Source: Cristatella mucedo (taxonomy: Eukaryota > Bryozoa > Phylactolaemata > Cristatellidae). Taken from it: a stretch of DNA of 64,000 nucleotides. The stretch is taken from assembly GCA_009760855.2 (NCBI GenBank), contig WPIO01000157.1, positions 577,001 through 641,000 of the forward strand, in the 5' to 3' direction. Shown in pieces: positions 55,584 through 64,000 of the stretch; within the stretch, counting starts at the first letter, position 1, and each line of letters opens with the position of its first letter. The position numbers were made by a program, and so were the translations under genes. The notes below the pieces were generated by a model that searched no databases, was not told the origin of the DNA, and was given only the letters and a program-made list of their open reading frames with translations.

Positions 55584-58500
55584 AAAACTTACGAGTCACC
55601 AAAACATACATAGGCAGGAAAGGACCCATATGGTAAATCATGCAGCTAAGGTTCAAAGAACTTATGCAGATTAAAATAACGAAGCTTGGCATTTGCTGAT
55701 TGGTTCTTAAATGACAGTGTAGTAACCGCAACAGTACAATTTGCAACTCACCAACTCCTCTTCCTGGTTGTACTTAGCTATGTCACGGCGGAGGGTGCGT
55801 ATAATAATTACAGCGAGGACACCTGCATCAAGATATGGGCGTTAGAGCAATCAACACACCAGTCAATCAACTGACCTGATGCGGCTGGCAATGCGAAGCC
55901 AAAAAAAAGGAAGCTTCACCCAACGAAAATAGATCTTGATGGTTTGACCACAGCTTAAACATACCAGATAGGAAGAATACGATGACAATGGAGTTCAGAA
56001 TGGCAAACCAATGAATTTGCCCATTGGCCATGCTCAAATACACGTCCCAGCGCGATGCCCATCGTAGGTCACTGTGCTGCCACTCGACACCATAGGTGAA
56101 CATCACTTGATCCTGTTCTGTAAAAAAAATACATATACCCACCTCAGCCAGCTGATGAAACTAGACAATAAAAAATGATTTAAGAGCCTCTTTTGTATAG
56201 CGACAGAAGAGCCTTTACGGCTATCACCACCGCTTTGCAGTGGCGATAAAGGATCGCCCACCGCAGGATTCGAACCCACGACCTCGGGGTCGTGAAAAGC
56301 AACTGCCTTACCTAGTGAGCCATTAGAGCTCACCAATACCCCATTGGCACATTCAAGATTAAAGCCCACAAGCTATAAGCCCTGCATGAACCTAATAATT
56401 TCTAGAAGGCTGCAAGATTCAACGAATCTTGCCGATCAAAAAGATACGACTGCATCATTAAGATAAGGCATGCATCTGCTAAGTACACCGAAAGAAATGG
56501 TGTTCAGCTAGAACTTTGGGATACTGAGCATGAAAACAAGCACGAAACTCAATGAAAACAAGCACAATAAGGTTAGAGGTGACATGCAAAGGATCAGCAT
56601 GCAAATATGCTTAGTAGCCGCATGCACAGTGTCGGCATGCATAAGCACACAAAGAACAGATCACGAGGACCCACTAAATGCTGTGATAAATAGATGCGTT
56701 TTTAGTTCCTTTTAAAATGTGGTCAAGTGAAAAGATGCGACGGAATTCGGGAGTGAGTTCCAGGCTTTGGGAGCATACGAGCGAAAGGCACGTTCTCCAC
56801 TGGATTTGAGGTTCGTCTGAGGTGTAGGTAAACGAATTAATTCAAAAAAGTAGGTGGTATGATGCTTAGCCTGGTGAAAGTAGATCTGATAGGTATGGTG
56901 GAGCTAAATAATGAAGGGACAACAAGTGAGTGATAGAACGTTGAACTCGATATGCTGCTTGAATGGAAGCCAGTGCAGGTCTTAGAGAAGTGGTGCAATA
57001 ATGGCAACTTCGACGCTTACGACAGACAAGACTAGCTGCAGAGCTTTGCACCAACTGTAAGCGCCTGATTGCACAGGAGGGTAGACTAGCAAACAATGAG
57101 CTATACAAGTGAAGACATGTCACGAATGCATGAACCAATTTAATGTAGTATCCCTGTCTAAGCAAGCCCAAATTTTAGCAATGCTATGTACCTGAAAGTA
57201 GGCAGACTTGACTGTGGAGCTGATGTGGACGTCCAATAACAAAGGTCACTTGGGAACAGGACTCTTAAATTTCGTGCAGTTTAACAGGAGATATGCTGGC
57301 AGAGCCGATTGTGAGCGTTAACCTTTCTAATTTCGGAATCACGTTTAAGCGGTTTACCCATAACTAGTAAGTTGGTTTTAATCATCATTCAATTTAAGAA
57401 GGTTTGCTGCGATCCATGTGCGGACGTGATTAATACTTGCAGTAAGGGAGTTGAGAGAATTCGACGTGCTGGAGGGCTGGGAGGGATCAAGGCAAAGGTA
57501 CAACTGAGTGTCATCTGCATAGAAGTTAAAGCCTAGGTTGTGCCTGGCAATAACATCGGCAAGAGGGGGAGTATAAACTGTGAAAAGACCGGGTCCAAGC
57601 ACAGAACCCTGAGGTACCCCATATTTCAGAGTCTGCTCGGATGATCTTTGTCTGTTCACATCAGTACTCTGGAATCGCCCACTAAGATAAGACCGGAAAC
57701 ATTGCAGTGCAGTACCAGTGATGCCCAGGCGAAATGAGAGGCACTCGAGAAGGACTCGGTGATCGATAGTATCAAAAGCTGCCAAAAGATCTAGCAAAAT
57801 AAGCAGATACTCTACCTAAGTCTGTATTCCTTAAAAGATCGTTATACACCTGAAGCAATACTGACTGTGGAGAGATGAGGCTAAAACCAGACTGGAGTTT
57901 CAATATATGAGTTCAGCTGGTCTGCCACGACTCGTTCTAGAGTCTCTATCAGGAAAGGAAGAAGGGAACTGGGCAGACGTTGTTCGAATTCTATTGGTCT
58001 AGTGTTGCTTTCTTGAGTAGTGGCCTGACTACAGCCTTTTCTAAAGATGCTGAGACAAAACCTGAGGCTAACGACATATTTATGATGTTAGCATGGCGGC
58101 AGCAGCAGATCAATGCATCGTAGAAGCAGGACATAAAGAATCGGGTCTAGAGGGCTAATTAGCTTCTTTGATTGTGATGTGGGCTTCAGAACGAGGTCAT
58201 TAGTGGCCTCCTTGAATGCAGACATTGAGGTGCTGCGTGAAATTGAGGGACAGGATTCTAGGGAAGATGCTGCCACCATAGGGATAGACTATATGATCTT
58301 GTCTTATCTTGTTGACAAAGAGGCTACAGAAGCGATCAGCTAGATCATCACAAGGATCAATAGGTAAGGAGCAAACCTGGGAGCAGTTAAGGAGATGATT
58401 AATCATGGACGTGAGGATTTTTGGGTTGTGCATCTGTGATTCGACAATATTTTTACAGAAGCTAGACTTGACCTTTACTAGATGAAGGTTTCCTTCTGTT

Positions 58501-61500
58501 GAAATGAGCAAGTTCTCTTGCGTCCGGTTTCAAGAATATGGTTCCAATTACCGAGCACGATGCATGTTTTGTTTTTCAATACACGATACCCGAAAACCTA
58601 CGGGAAGGGGTAGAGGGTGTGCTTAAAAAAAAACAGCCAGCAGAAAATAATCCTCCAAGCTTGGTAGTCCATACCCATGGTCTTCAACCTGATCATGTTG
58701 GCTCCTTGTTTCTCTGTCGTCTAAAAGAGGGTCTAAGCCAATTAGACAGAAAGTACTCCACACTACACATTGCTCAGGTTCAAGCAGTTGCACCCTCAAT
58801 CAGCACACTACTCAGTACGACGTGCAGGTTCTTTCTTTCTTCCATCCTCTATACATCTCCAAGCCATCGCCAAGAAACTGCTACTAAAGATCGGGGCACA
58901 ATGCACGACAAGCTACTTCGACGTGACACACTTACTGTCTTGTTGAAGAGCTTGAGGTGGAAATGAAGTACCGACCACCGAGTCGGCTTTCTTGCACGTG
59001 TCTTCACCATTTTCATTTTTGTCTGACTTTTGGAGAATACCATGCTTGAGGCTACAGGACCGATACAGTCACGGCTAGTTACAGCTGCACTGGGTAGAGC
59101 AAAGGCATTGCATCCACGCAGGGCTCGCTAGTACTGGATAAGGCCGACCGATGCCGAAATCAGGGACACCAACAATTCTATACAAGTGCACGAACATGCC
59201 GCTTATCAGTCTAACGTGCAAGCAGCAAGCAAACAATCAGCCCACATTTCGTTTTTTTTCTTCAGGAGAGGATTGTGAATGGCGGCACGTGCAGGCAACA
59301 TGCTGGGACACAGTCAGCTAAGCAGCATAGGCACTCGCCTCAACGAGGCTCAGGCTCGAGCAGGCCACTAGATTGCAACACTCGTTATGCACATCACTAT
59401 GCAGGGCATGCTCGATAAATTACCTTGTTGCGTACACCTCAAAACCAACTACTCGATATGAGTTCCTATAAAGAACCAGAATAAGTGCTTTAGAGTAGGG
59501 TTACTGACAAAATCATTCGCACCAACAGTTGCACCAACTGTCGACATCAATGCCAGTACAGATGAACAAATGTAACTATGCACGCATACCCACCCCTCGC
59601 CTTCGTGATATTTCAGTACAAACTGCAGATGGTTATTGATGATTGCCTAGAAAAAACAAGACATCTTAAGGCTGCTGCATGAGCAAATGCAAGAACGAGA
59701 CTGTGCAGCAGTAGCTGTAAAATCTCACGAAACCCTTAAACGAGAGACCGGTAAAACTAGGGCAAGACCACTTGGTCACGACAAGTCATGGTTGCAGTTG
59801 CTGGCGAGATGAGCCTACGTGAGTACACCAGGGTGAGTTTCCAGCCAGCCTCCCCAAATATTCGAATTGTGATACAGCTAAAATTTCCACAGCAAACATT
59901 GCAGAGAGGTGTTTTTAATTCCATATTGCCAAAAAAAGTGTTTCGGGTTTACCCAACAGATTCCAAAACATTGGACAGGCGTTTTCTGATGCTAGGGCCT
60001 CCAATGGCAAGGGATATCAGTTACAATATAGTTATAATGCATATAGTTATAATATAGCATATAATATAATACAATACATAACATAATATAGCATATAGTT
60101 ATAGTTATAATGTAATGGCAAGGTCATAACATTATAACGAATTTGCACAATTGCAAGCAATTTGGTGGGTCAAAACAGAACACTATTTTCCATAATAGGC
60201 CATTAAAACAGCAATTTCTCGGCACCTATCGCTGAAATAAAAGCTGTATCAGAGTTCGAAAATGCAGAGCTGGTCGGGCGATTGGAGGCCGTAGCATAAG
60301 AATGCGCAAGCGTAATCACGACATTAACAATAATAATAATACATTTGATTATATGCCTTACGAGAACTCAAATCACTTTCTAAGCGCTTTAAATTTGCTG
60401 CAAAGGAAGCGATCGAATGGTAATTGGTAGCATGCTCAATAAACAACAAATGCTCAATAAACAACAAGAGTAAACAGTTAGGGGTGACATACACAGTGTC
60501 AGCGTGCATAAACACATACAGGACGAATCACAGGGACCCACTAAATGCTGTCCTAAATAGGCGCGTTTTTAATTTCTTTTTAAATGTGGTCAAGTCAGGG
60601 GAAGTCGTGATGCAGGTCGGGAGTGAGTTCCACGCTTTGGGAGCATACAACTAAATGCACGGTCTCCAAAGGATTTGAGGTTTGTACGAGGTATGGGTAA
60701 ACAGTTAGATTCCAAAAAGCAGGTGGTACGATGCTTAGCAGTAGATCTGATAGGTAGGCTGGAGCAAAAGAATGGAGCGACCTAAGAGTGAGTGACATAA
60801 CCTTGAAGTCGATGCTTTGCTTGACTGGGAGCCAGTGCAGGTCGGTGAGAAGTGGCTCGATGTGGCAACTGCGCTCACGACAGACAATCCTTGCTGCAAA
60901 GTTTTACACCAGCTGTAAGCACCTGATTGCACATCCCTGTCTAAACAAGCTCTACAGTAACGAACCGTTTATTGAGGAAATAGCAGCTGTATTGCAGATT
61001 GATTACTTAGGGCTTCCACCTGGATCAGGCCACTGGAGGCCAAAGCATGAGAACGAGCAAGTGCAATTGCATGAAATGTAACGGGTAAACTATTCGCTAT
61101 AATTGGAATCAAAACTTCAGCTGGGGAAGCTTGTCGAGGAAATGTATAACTTGGATCAAGACAGCAGTTGGGCACAGCATTTTGTGGAAATGGCAGCCGT
61201 AATGCCGTTCGAGAGTGTAAAAAGGCTGCTGGCTGGCCCGGGCCACTCGAGGCCATACCACGAGAACAGGCAAACGAAATTGCACGAAATTTGGCAGATA
61301 GGCCTACAAAACAAATCTGTTCAATTGGAATAAAACCCCAGTGTTCTGACAATTATCGAGGAAACTGCCGCTTTATAGCTGCGCATAGCTCACTCTTCAC
61401 GACATGGGTTCGAATCCTGCAGTTGGGCGATCCTTTATAGCTAATTGCAAGCGGTTTTGATAGCCAACAAGGCTCTTCTGCTGCTACACAAATGAAACTG

Positions 61501-63488
61501 TTACATTAGCTAAGATGTTTTTCTTTATTGCAGAGTGTGGCAGTTATTCGTGGGACCCCTATGCACAGTAGCAGCGAGCTCGCGTCAAGTGACACGACAC
61601 GGCTAGCCACGGCGGCAGCATGCCGAGCAAGCTCTCCAGAAGCCATCTGCTAGCACGAGCAGTGTCCTTAGCTGGCTGGCCAGCCAGTGGTCTGCCCAGC
61701 GTGGACACACGGTGGCAGCAGTAGCCCACGACCTCTCTGCCGAGTGCAGCTTCGAGCACAGGACTGACCTCTTTTGAGGTCTTGTCGTAGCTGCCGAGGG
61801 CATAGCCGTGCTCGTAGACGACCTGGTGTTCGTTGCCGGTCTCACGAGGTGAGGCCACCGGCAGGTTATCTACAAGCCTAGATCAACAGCGTCGCCAGCT
61901 CCGAGATGGGCAAAATATTAGCAAAACAGCTCGATCGAGCGACTGCGGATCGAGGACAAGAGATTGTACCGTCGACTCATGCATACAGCAGCAAACGGCT
62001 CTTGCTCGAGCTGTCGCAAGCAAGCAACCTCGCCGGAAAGTAACAGCTTCGGACTTACAGATGCACGCGGTATTCAGCCTCAATGCTGGAGACGGCCAGA
62101 TTGACATCGGCAGCTTCGAACTGCTGCTCGCACAGCACCTTACAAGTTTCGTTCACGTTCATCCTGAACTGCAACATAGTACGGTTCACTGTGACGTCAT
62201 GCAGGCTCTGCAAGAGCTCTCTAGTCGGCGCGGCTATGTAGAGTTACAGACACACTACTGGGTACCTGTACATACAAGCAAATTATACCTGCACATATGC
62301 TGCACACACACTGCAGACGTGATAAGCAAAAACACTCATGGACCGCCCAAGATTGAATATCAGCCACTAAATGAACCCTCACCGAAGCTCAGTCTCAGCC
62401 CAGGCCGGACTACATAACTATACGCGAAAGAAAGAAGCATTCCACCCCACCCCCCTCGCTGGAGTGGCACCCAGCAAGACCCTCTGCTGCTGGTGGAATA
62501 TACCTGGCAGTGTCCTTCAACACTGTACAGTGGCATCTAAATGGCAACCAGCAGTAGCCTTCCACTCGGCATGTGCACCTGCTGCTTTGTGCACCGAGCA
62601 GCCGCTGGAGGAGTGAGCCTGTGAGGCTGCATTCGGTGGCCGAGGGCCACATTGGCTGCCAAGAGCCAAATGCTGCTGCTGCTGCAGCAGCAGCGGAAGT
62701 TGCCACGATTGCTGGCTGCGCTTGCGCTAGTACTCAAGGGCAGGGTCAGATGAATGAGCTCAGGCCCTTTCTAGTACATGCAAAGTGCCTATAAAGAAAT
62801 GTAGCGGGCGCTATACAAATGTGTATTATTGTTATTATTATCATCAGGGGTGCTGAGAGAGCGTCTCCGAAAATTCGGTAGTTTCAAGTAATAAATAAAT
62901 AAAGCAATATTTATCATTATCATAAAATATTATTACTATATTTATAACTATTTTATATTGAGCACTGAGCAGTAGGGTCGGGTGCCTGTATAGCCGGTGG
63001 GCGTGCCTTATAGCTAGTCTGTATTGAGGTATTCAATGCTGCTCTTGCGCCTTGCAGCCGATGCCAGTGCAGAAGCAGCATGTCTCGGGAAGTTGAATCT
63101 GGCCTTGTGGCACTGAAGATGAGCGACTTGGCAGGTCAACGATTCCAGTACCCACTGCATGGCCGCAACAGGCGTGAGCCAGCCCTGAAGCATGCTATTG
63201 CTACATAGCCGTCCAGAGTGGCCCCCATCCTAGAGGCGGCTAGCAAGGCGCCCTCCCCCCTAGTGTGGGGCGACTACAATCGTGCAGCATCGTCAGCAAA
63301 GCATCGCCTCGAGCAGAGACAGCAGCGCGATGGCACACCTGGTAGGGCGTGCTCACTATCCGGTCTCCTCGCAAGACCTCTCCCAAGTTTTCCGTCTTGT
63401 ACACGATGTTACCCGTCGTCGGGGCACAGAATTTGATGCGATAGTACTCGTAAGGAAGCTGTGTCCTAACGCTGGTCAGCTTCACAGC
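47773..63488 (-). CDS. TM9SF4: TM9SF4-type nonaspanin (17 exons seen, 5' end off right edge)
   Basis: Multi-pass Golgi/endosomal membrane protein of the transmembrane 9 superfamily. Exons 5' to 3' on the minus strand: 63339-63488, 62059-62168, 61769-61877, 59594-59646, 59424-59465, 58972-59051, 55965-56117, 55752-55822, 55276-55408, 55024-55105, 54727-54802, 54493-54576, 54201-54296, 53991-54070, 51993-52056, 49853-49972, 47773-48012. All phases agree, giving 580 residues plus a stop. Landmarks: [115 protein letters not shown] and [12 protein letters not shown]. The C-terminus ends KID, the KXD/E-type COPI-interacting Golgi retention signal known from this family. Closest by recalled similarity to TM9SF4 (about 640 residues) rather than TM9SF2. 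The signal peptide exon was not found in 63,489-64,000. Confidence 0.95.
48245..49175 (-). pseudogene. Tc1-like transposase relic
   Basis: Minus strand, N- to C-terminal: a helix-turn-helix region ([20 protein letters not shown], then [12 protein letters not shown]) at 48,985-49,174. VVMVRGYF lies near 48,640. A PEAHT block, equivalent to DNDPKHT, lies near 48,500. [14 protein letters not shown] (the DLNPIEHLL signature) is near 48,400, and VRNMPQRP closes it near 48,250. The frame is broken by many stops. The element sits wholly in the last TM9SF4 intron (48,013-49,852), same orientation as the gene. Confidence 0.75.
49853..49972 (-). CDS. TM9SF4: TM9SF4 exon
   Basis: Exactly 40 codons: [20 protein letters not shown], then [19 protein letters not shown]. 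The acceptor is acttgtag and the donor GTAAGC. Confidence 0.94.
50525..50660 (+). repeat. SINE-1 copy, degraded
   Basis: CAGGTCGTGGGTTCGAGTAG, then body words GACAATCC, AGGCTCTTC and a GAGGCTTCTGAATATGC end. Confidence 0.65.
51085..51330 (+). mobile_element. LINE fragment, ORF2 C-terminus
   Basis: [13 protein letters not shown], then [21 protein letters not shown]-terminal LINE ORF2 motifs, in one frame for about 65 codons. Confidence 0.75.
51341..51391. repeat. 25-bp tandem duplication
   Basis: TGTACTTTGCTCAAATTGCA-type unit present twice in a row. Confidence 0.9.
51515..51660 (-). mobile_element. LINE tail fragment
   Basis: Minus-oriented hairpin and a piece of the 3' UTR, with AAC/AAT repeats at the left. 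Confidence 0.65.
51993..52056 (-). CDS. TM9SF4: TM9SF4 exon
   Basis: Encodes [20 protein letters not shown], a membrane helix. The acceptor is tccgcccag and the donor GTAAGT. Confidence 0.93.
52507..52537. repeat. short perfect inverted repeat
   Basis: CTTGCATCCAGC, 7-nt loop, GCTGGATGCAAG. Confidence 0.9.
53600..53691 (+). repeat. solitary LINE tail
   Basis: Shared ACTTTCTATACAGCATCT lead-in, hairpin and (ATT)n, in the TM9SF4 intron at 52,057-53,990. The rest of that intron (52,540-53,599) shows only a poly-G run near 53,080. Confidence 0.85.
53991..54070 (-). CDS. TM9SF4: TM9SF4 exon
   Basis: Encodes [20 protein letters not shown], the family-diagnostic [11 protein letters not shown] block. 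The acceptor is attgcttcag and the donor GTAAGT. Confidence 0.94.
54201..54296 (-). CDS. TM9SF4: TM9SF4 exon
   Basis: Encodes [20 protein letters not shown] and [12 protein letters not shown]. The acceptor is tacatttag and the donor GTTTGC. Confidence 0.93.
54493..54576 (-). CDS. TM9SF4: TM9SF4 exon
   Basis: Encodes [20 protein letters not shown] and WGRHSSGA. The acceptor is cgttgcag and the donor GTAAGT. Confidence 0.93.
54727..54802 (-). CDS. TM9SF4: TM9SF4 exon
   Basis: Encodes [20 protein letters not shown] and RAALM. The acceptor is ccgagcag and the donor GTTTGT. Confidence 0.9.
55024..55105 (-). CDS. TM9SF4: TM9SF4 exon
   Basis: Encodes [20 protein letters not shown] then VFVYVFM. 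The acceptor is gtccacacag and the donor GTAAGC. Confidence 0.93.
55276..55408 (-). CDS. TM9SF4: TM9SF4 exon
   Basis: Encodes [20 protein letters not shown] and the next membrane helix ([14 protein letters not shown]). The acceptor is cttgtttag and the donor GTGAGT. A (UG)n-rich tract lies about 75 nt upstream on the transcript. Confidence 0.92.
55480..55583. repeat. (CA)n-rich microsatellite
   Basis: Mixed CACA/CACG/CTCA repeats of about 100 bp in the TM9SF4 intron at 55,409-55,751. Confidence 0.95.
55752..55822 (-). CDS. TM9SF4: TM9SF4 exon
   Basis: Encodes [20 protein letters not shown]: the helix end and the basic cytosolic flank. The acceptor is gatgcag and the donor GTGAGT. Confidence 0.93.
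55965..56117 (-). CDS. TM9SF4: TM9SF4 exon, first transmembrane segment
   Basis: Encodes [20 protein letters not shown], then [13 protein letters not shown], the first membrane helix after the lumenal domain. The acceptor is ttttttacag and the donor GTATGT. Confidence 0.93.
56165..56335 (-). repeat. SINE-1 copy
   Basis: Near full length: GGCTCACTAGGTAAGGCAGT-like head, GTGGGTTCGAATCCTGCGG, and an AAAAGAGGCTCTTAAATC end. Confidence 0.85.
56550..58520 (-). mobile_element. longest LINE copy, ORF2 with reverse transcriptase (inactive)
   Basis: CR1/L2-type non-LTR retrotransposon in a TM9SF4 intron. In order: pre-RT block near 58,100-58,500; [12 protein letters not shown] near 58,000; [49 protein letters not shown] (catalytic YADD), all three in one open stretch at 57,378-57,797; then a degraded C-terminus and 3' UTR. 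Stops and frameshifts outside the RT core. The endonuclease end and the (ATT)n tail are missing. Confidence 0.88.
58972..59051 (-). CDS. TM9SF4: TM9SF4 exon, variable lumenal loop
   Basis: Encodes [20 protein letters not shown] and KADSVV, a charged Cys-containing loop typical of the family at this position. The acceptor is gtcctgtag and the donor GTACTT. Weakly conserved, supported by phase on both sides. Confidence 0.82.
59424..59465 (-). CDS. TM9SF4: TM9SF4 microexon (42 nt)
   Basis: Encodes [13 protein letters not shown], matching the family's TYRVVRFEVIP. The acceptor is ttctttatag and the donor GTAATT. Confidence 0.88.
59594..59646 (-). CDS. TM9SF4: TM9SF4 exon (53 nt)
   Basis: Encodes [17 protein letters not shown]. 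The acceptor is ttttttctag and the donor GTGGGT, chosen by phase over a nearby GTATGC. Confidence 0.88.
60020..60118. repeat. AT-rich TATAGTTATAATA-type repeat
   Basis: Irregular tandem ATAGTTATAAT/CATAATATA words, about 95 bp. Confidence 0.8.
60325..60960 (-). mobile_element. LINE 3' fragment with tail
   Basis: Left to right: (AAT)n, minus-oriented hairpin, 3' UTR with a tandem TGCTCAATAAACAACAA duplicate, then ORF2 C-terminal sequence ([15 protein letters not shown]). Confidence 0.85.
60975..61345. repeat. diverged tandem duplication of about 190-230 bp
   Basis: Both halves share GAGGAAAT, GGAAATRGCAGCYGTA, GGCCACT-GAGGCC, GAGAACRRGCAAR and AATTGCAYGAAAT in the same order. A third, shorter match lies at 60,250-60,300, left of the LINE. 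Confidence 0.55.
61385..61515 (+). repeat. SINE-1 copy, 5'-truncated
   Basis: CATGGGTTCGAATCCTGCAG, body GGGCGATCCTTTATAG, and a GAAACTGTTACATTAGC end. Confidence 0.75.
61769..61877 (-). CDS. TM9SF4: TM9SF4 exon
   Basis: Encodes [20 protein letters not shown] and [16 protein letters not shown]. The acceptor is ttgatctag, and the donor GTCAGT. A closer AG would create a stop. Confidence 0.9.
62059..62168 (-). CDS. TM9SF4: TM9SF4 exon
   Basis: Encodes [20 protein letters not shown] and IEAEYRVH, with the paired Cys of the lumenal domain. The acceptor is gttgcag; a downstream AG (ttcag) was rejected on phase. The donor is GTAAGT. Confidence 0.9.
62775..62843 (+). repeat. solitary LINE tail
   Basis: ACATGCAAAGTGCCTATAAA, CGGGCGCTATACAAATG and (ATT)n in a TM9SF4 intron. 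A (TGC)n(AGC)n run lies at about 62,669-62,695; 62,844-63,338 shows nothing else. Confidence 0.75.
63339..63488 (-). CDS. TM9SF4: TM9SF4 first visible exon
   Basis: Exactly 50 codons: [20 protein letters not shown] through [10 protein letters not shown], the conserved lumenal N-terminal block. The acceptor is tgcttttcag and the donor GTGTGC. Confidence 0.93.
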
Positions 63489-64000
63489 CTGAAAAGCAAA
63501 CGAAGCAAGCTGTGAGTAACTCGGCCACGGAGAGAGCCATCGAGGACAGCTGCATCGAGCCAGCCTGCACGGCTAAAGGCAAAGTCACTAAGAATGATTT
63601 CCAGGTCTGTAAAGCTAAGCCATGCCGATTTTCTTAGCGGGCCAGTCGACCACGATCAAAAACAGCCTCGTAAGCGCTAAAACGTTAAATATTTACCGGC
63701 TTCGACAGAGCAAGCACGACACAGCAATCTGGGCTTCACAGCAGCGACAGTGCCAAACTCATGCGATGGACAAGAGCACACCTGTGCTGCAAACAGCCGG
63801 CCCAACGTTCCAGCAGAGTGTCAGTCAAACAATTGTAATGAAGGGCACTAGTTCAACAACAACGTGACATTTAGTAGCTCTAAAGTTGCCAAGATCCAAG
63901 TACGTTTGTTACAAATTACAAACACAAAAAGCTGTTTTGAATCACCTTCTGGGCTGGGGCTGAGAAGCACAGTGGTACGTGTATGACAAGATTCCAGCAA
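63489..64000. other. TM9SF4 upstream intron or flank
   Basis: I looked on the minus strand for the signal-peptide exon with a YVPGVAP-like block and did not find it. Confidence 0.5.

Noticed and set aside
58538-58966. 142-codon plus-strand open frame
   Set aside because: Antisense to the sequence between the LINE 5' end and a TM9SF4 exon; no independent support.
1-64000. CRISPR arrays, operons, phage or plasmid features
   Set aside because: Spliced metazoan-type genes with GT-AG introns throughout; the tandem repeats lack regular unique spacers.

Overview
This window is eukaryotic, and its gene content and architecture fit an intron-rich invertebrate animal. All three recognised genes are cut by spliceosomal introns. 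The introns and spacers hold CR1/L2-type LINE fragments, two tRNA-derived SINE families, two dead Tc1-like transposons and many microsatellites. There is no operon, Shine-Dalgarno, phage or CRISPR structure. I cannot name the clade from sequence alone.

Left third (1-28,050, minus strand): fourteen exons of the glycogen debranching enzyme gene (AGL). The start codon is at 27,987 and the gene runs off the left edge. Splice phases agree across all 13 introns inside the window, giving about 879 residues. That covers the N-terminal region and the whole 4-alpha-glucanotransferase domain with its three catalytic acidic residues. The amylo-1,6-glucosidase half lies outside the window. Intron 7 is a GC-AG intron.

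Middle (28-47 kb): a long non-coding stretch with LINE and SINE relics, a CpG-rich island at 37.1-38.5 kb with a second CpG-rich patch at 39.4-39.9 kb, and a large inverted repeat (arms 0.93-0.96 kb) at 40,440-44,032. After it comes a two-exon plus-strand gene (44,635-46,783) for a 163-residue four-EF-hand protein with an MGxxxT N-terminus. AGL and the EF-hand gene diverge from the CpG-rich zone, and each has a splice acceptor just upstream of its start codon. The island is therefore a candidate shared promoter region (inference).

Right third (47.7-64 kb, minus strand): seventeen exons of a TM9SF4-type nonaspanin gene, convergent with the EF-hand gene. They encode 580 residues from the lumenal domain to the stop codon at 47,773. 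Only the signal-peptide end is missing, off the right edge.

The genes show no obvious functional link: glycogen breakdown, calcium sensing, and Golgi/endosomal membrane protein. The most notable non-genic signals are (i) a conserved hairpin plus (ATT)n tail shared by LINE fragments, solitary tails and one SINE family; (ii) the large inverted repeat; (iii) a near-perfect 307-bp palindrome beside AGL exon 3; and (iv) (UG)n tracts just upstream of one acceptor in each large gene. I found no convincing new gene system.
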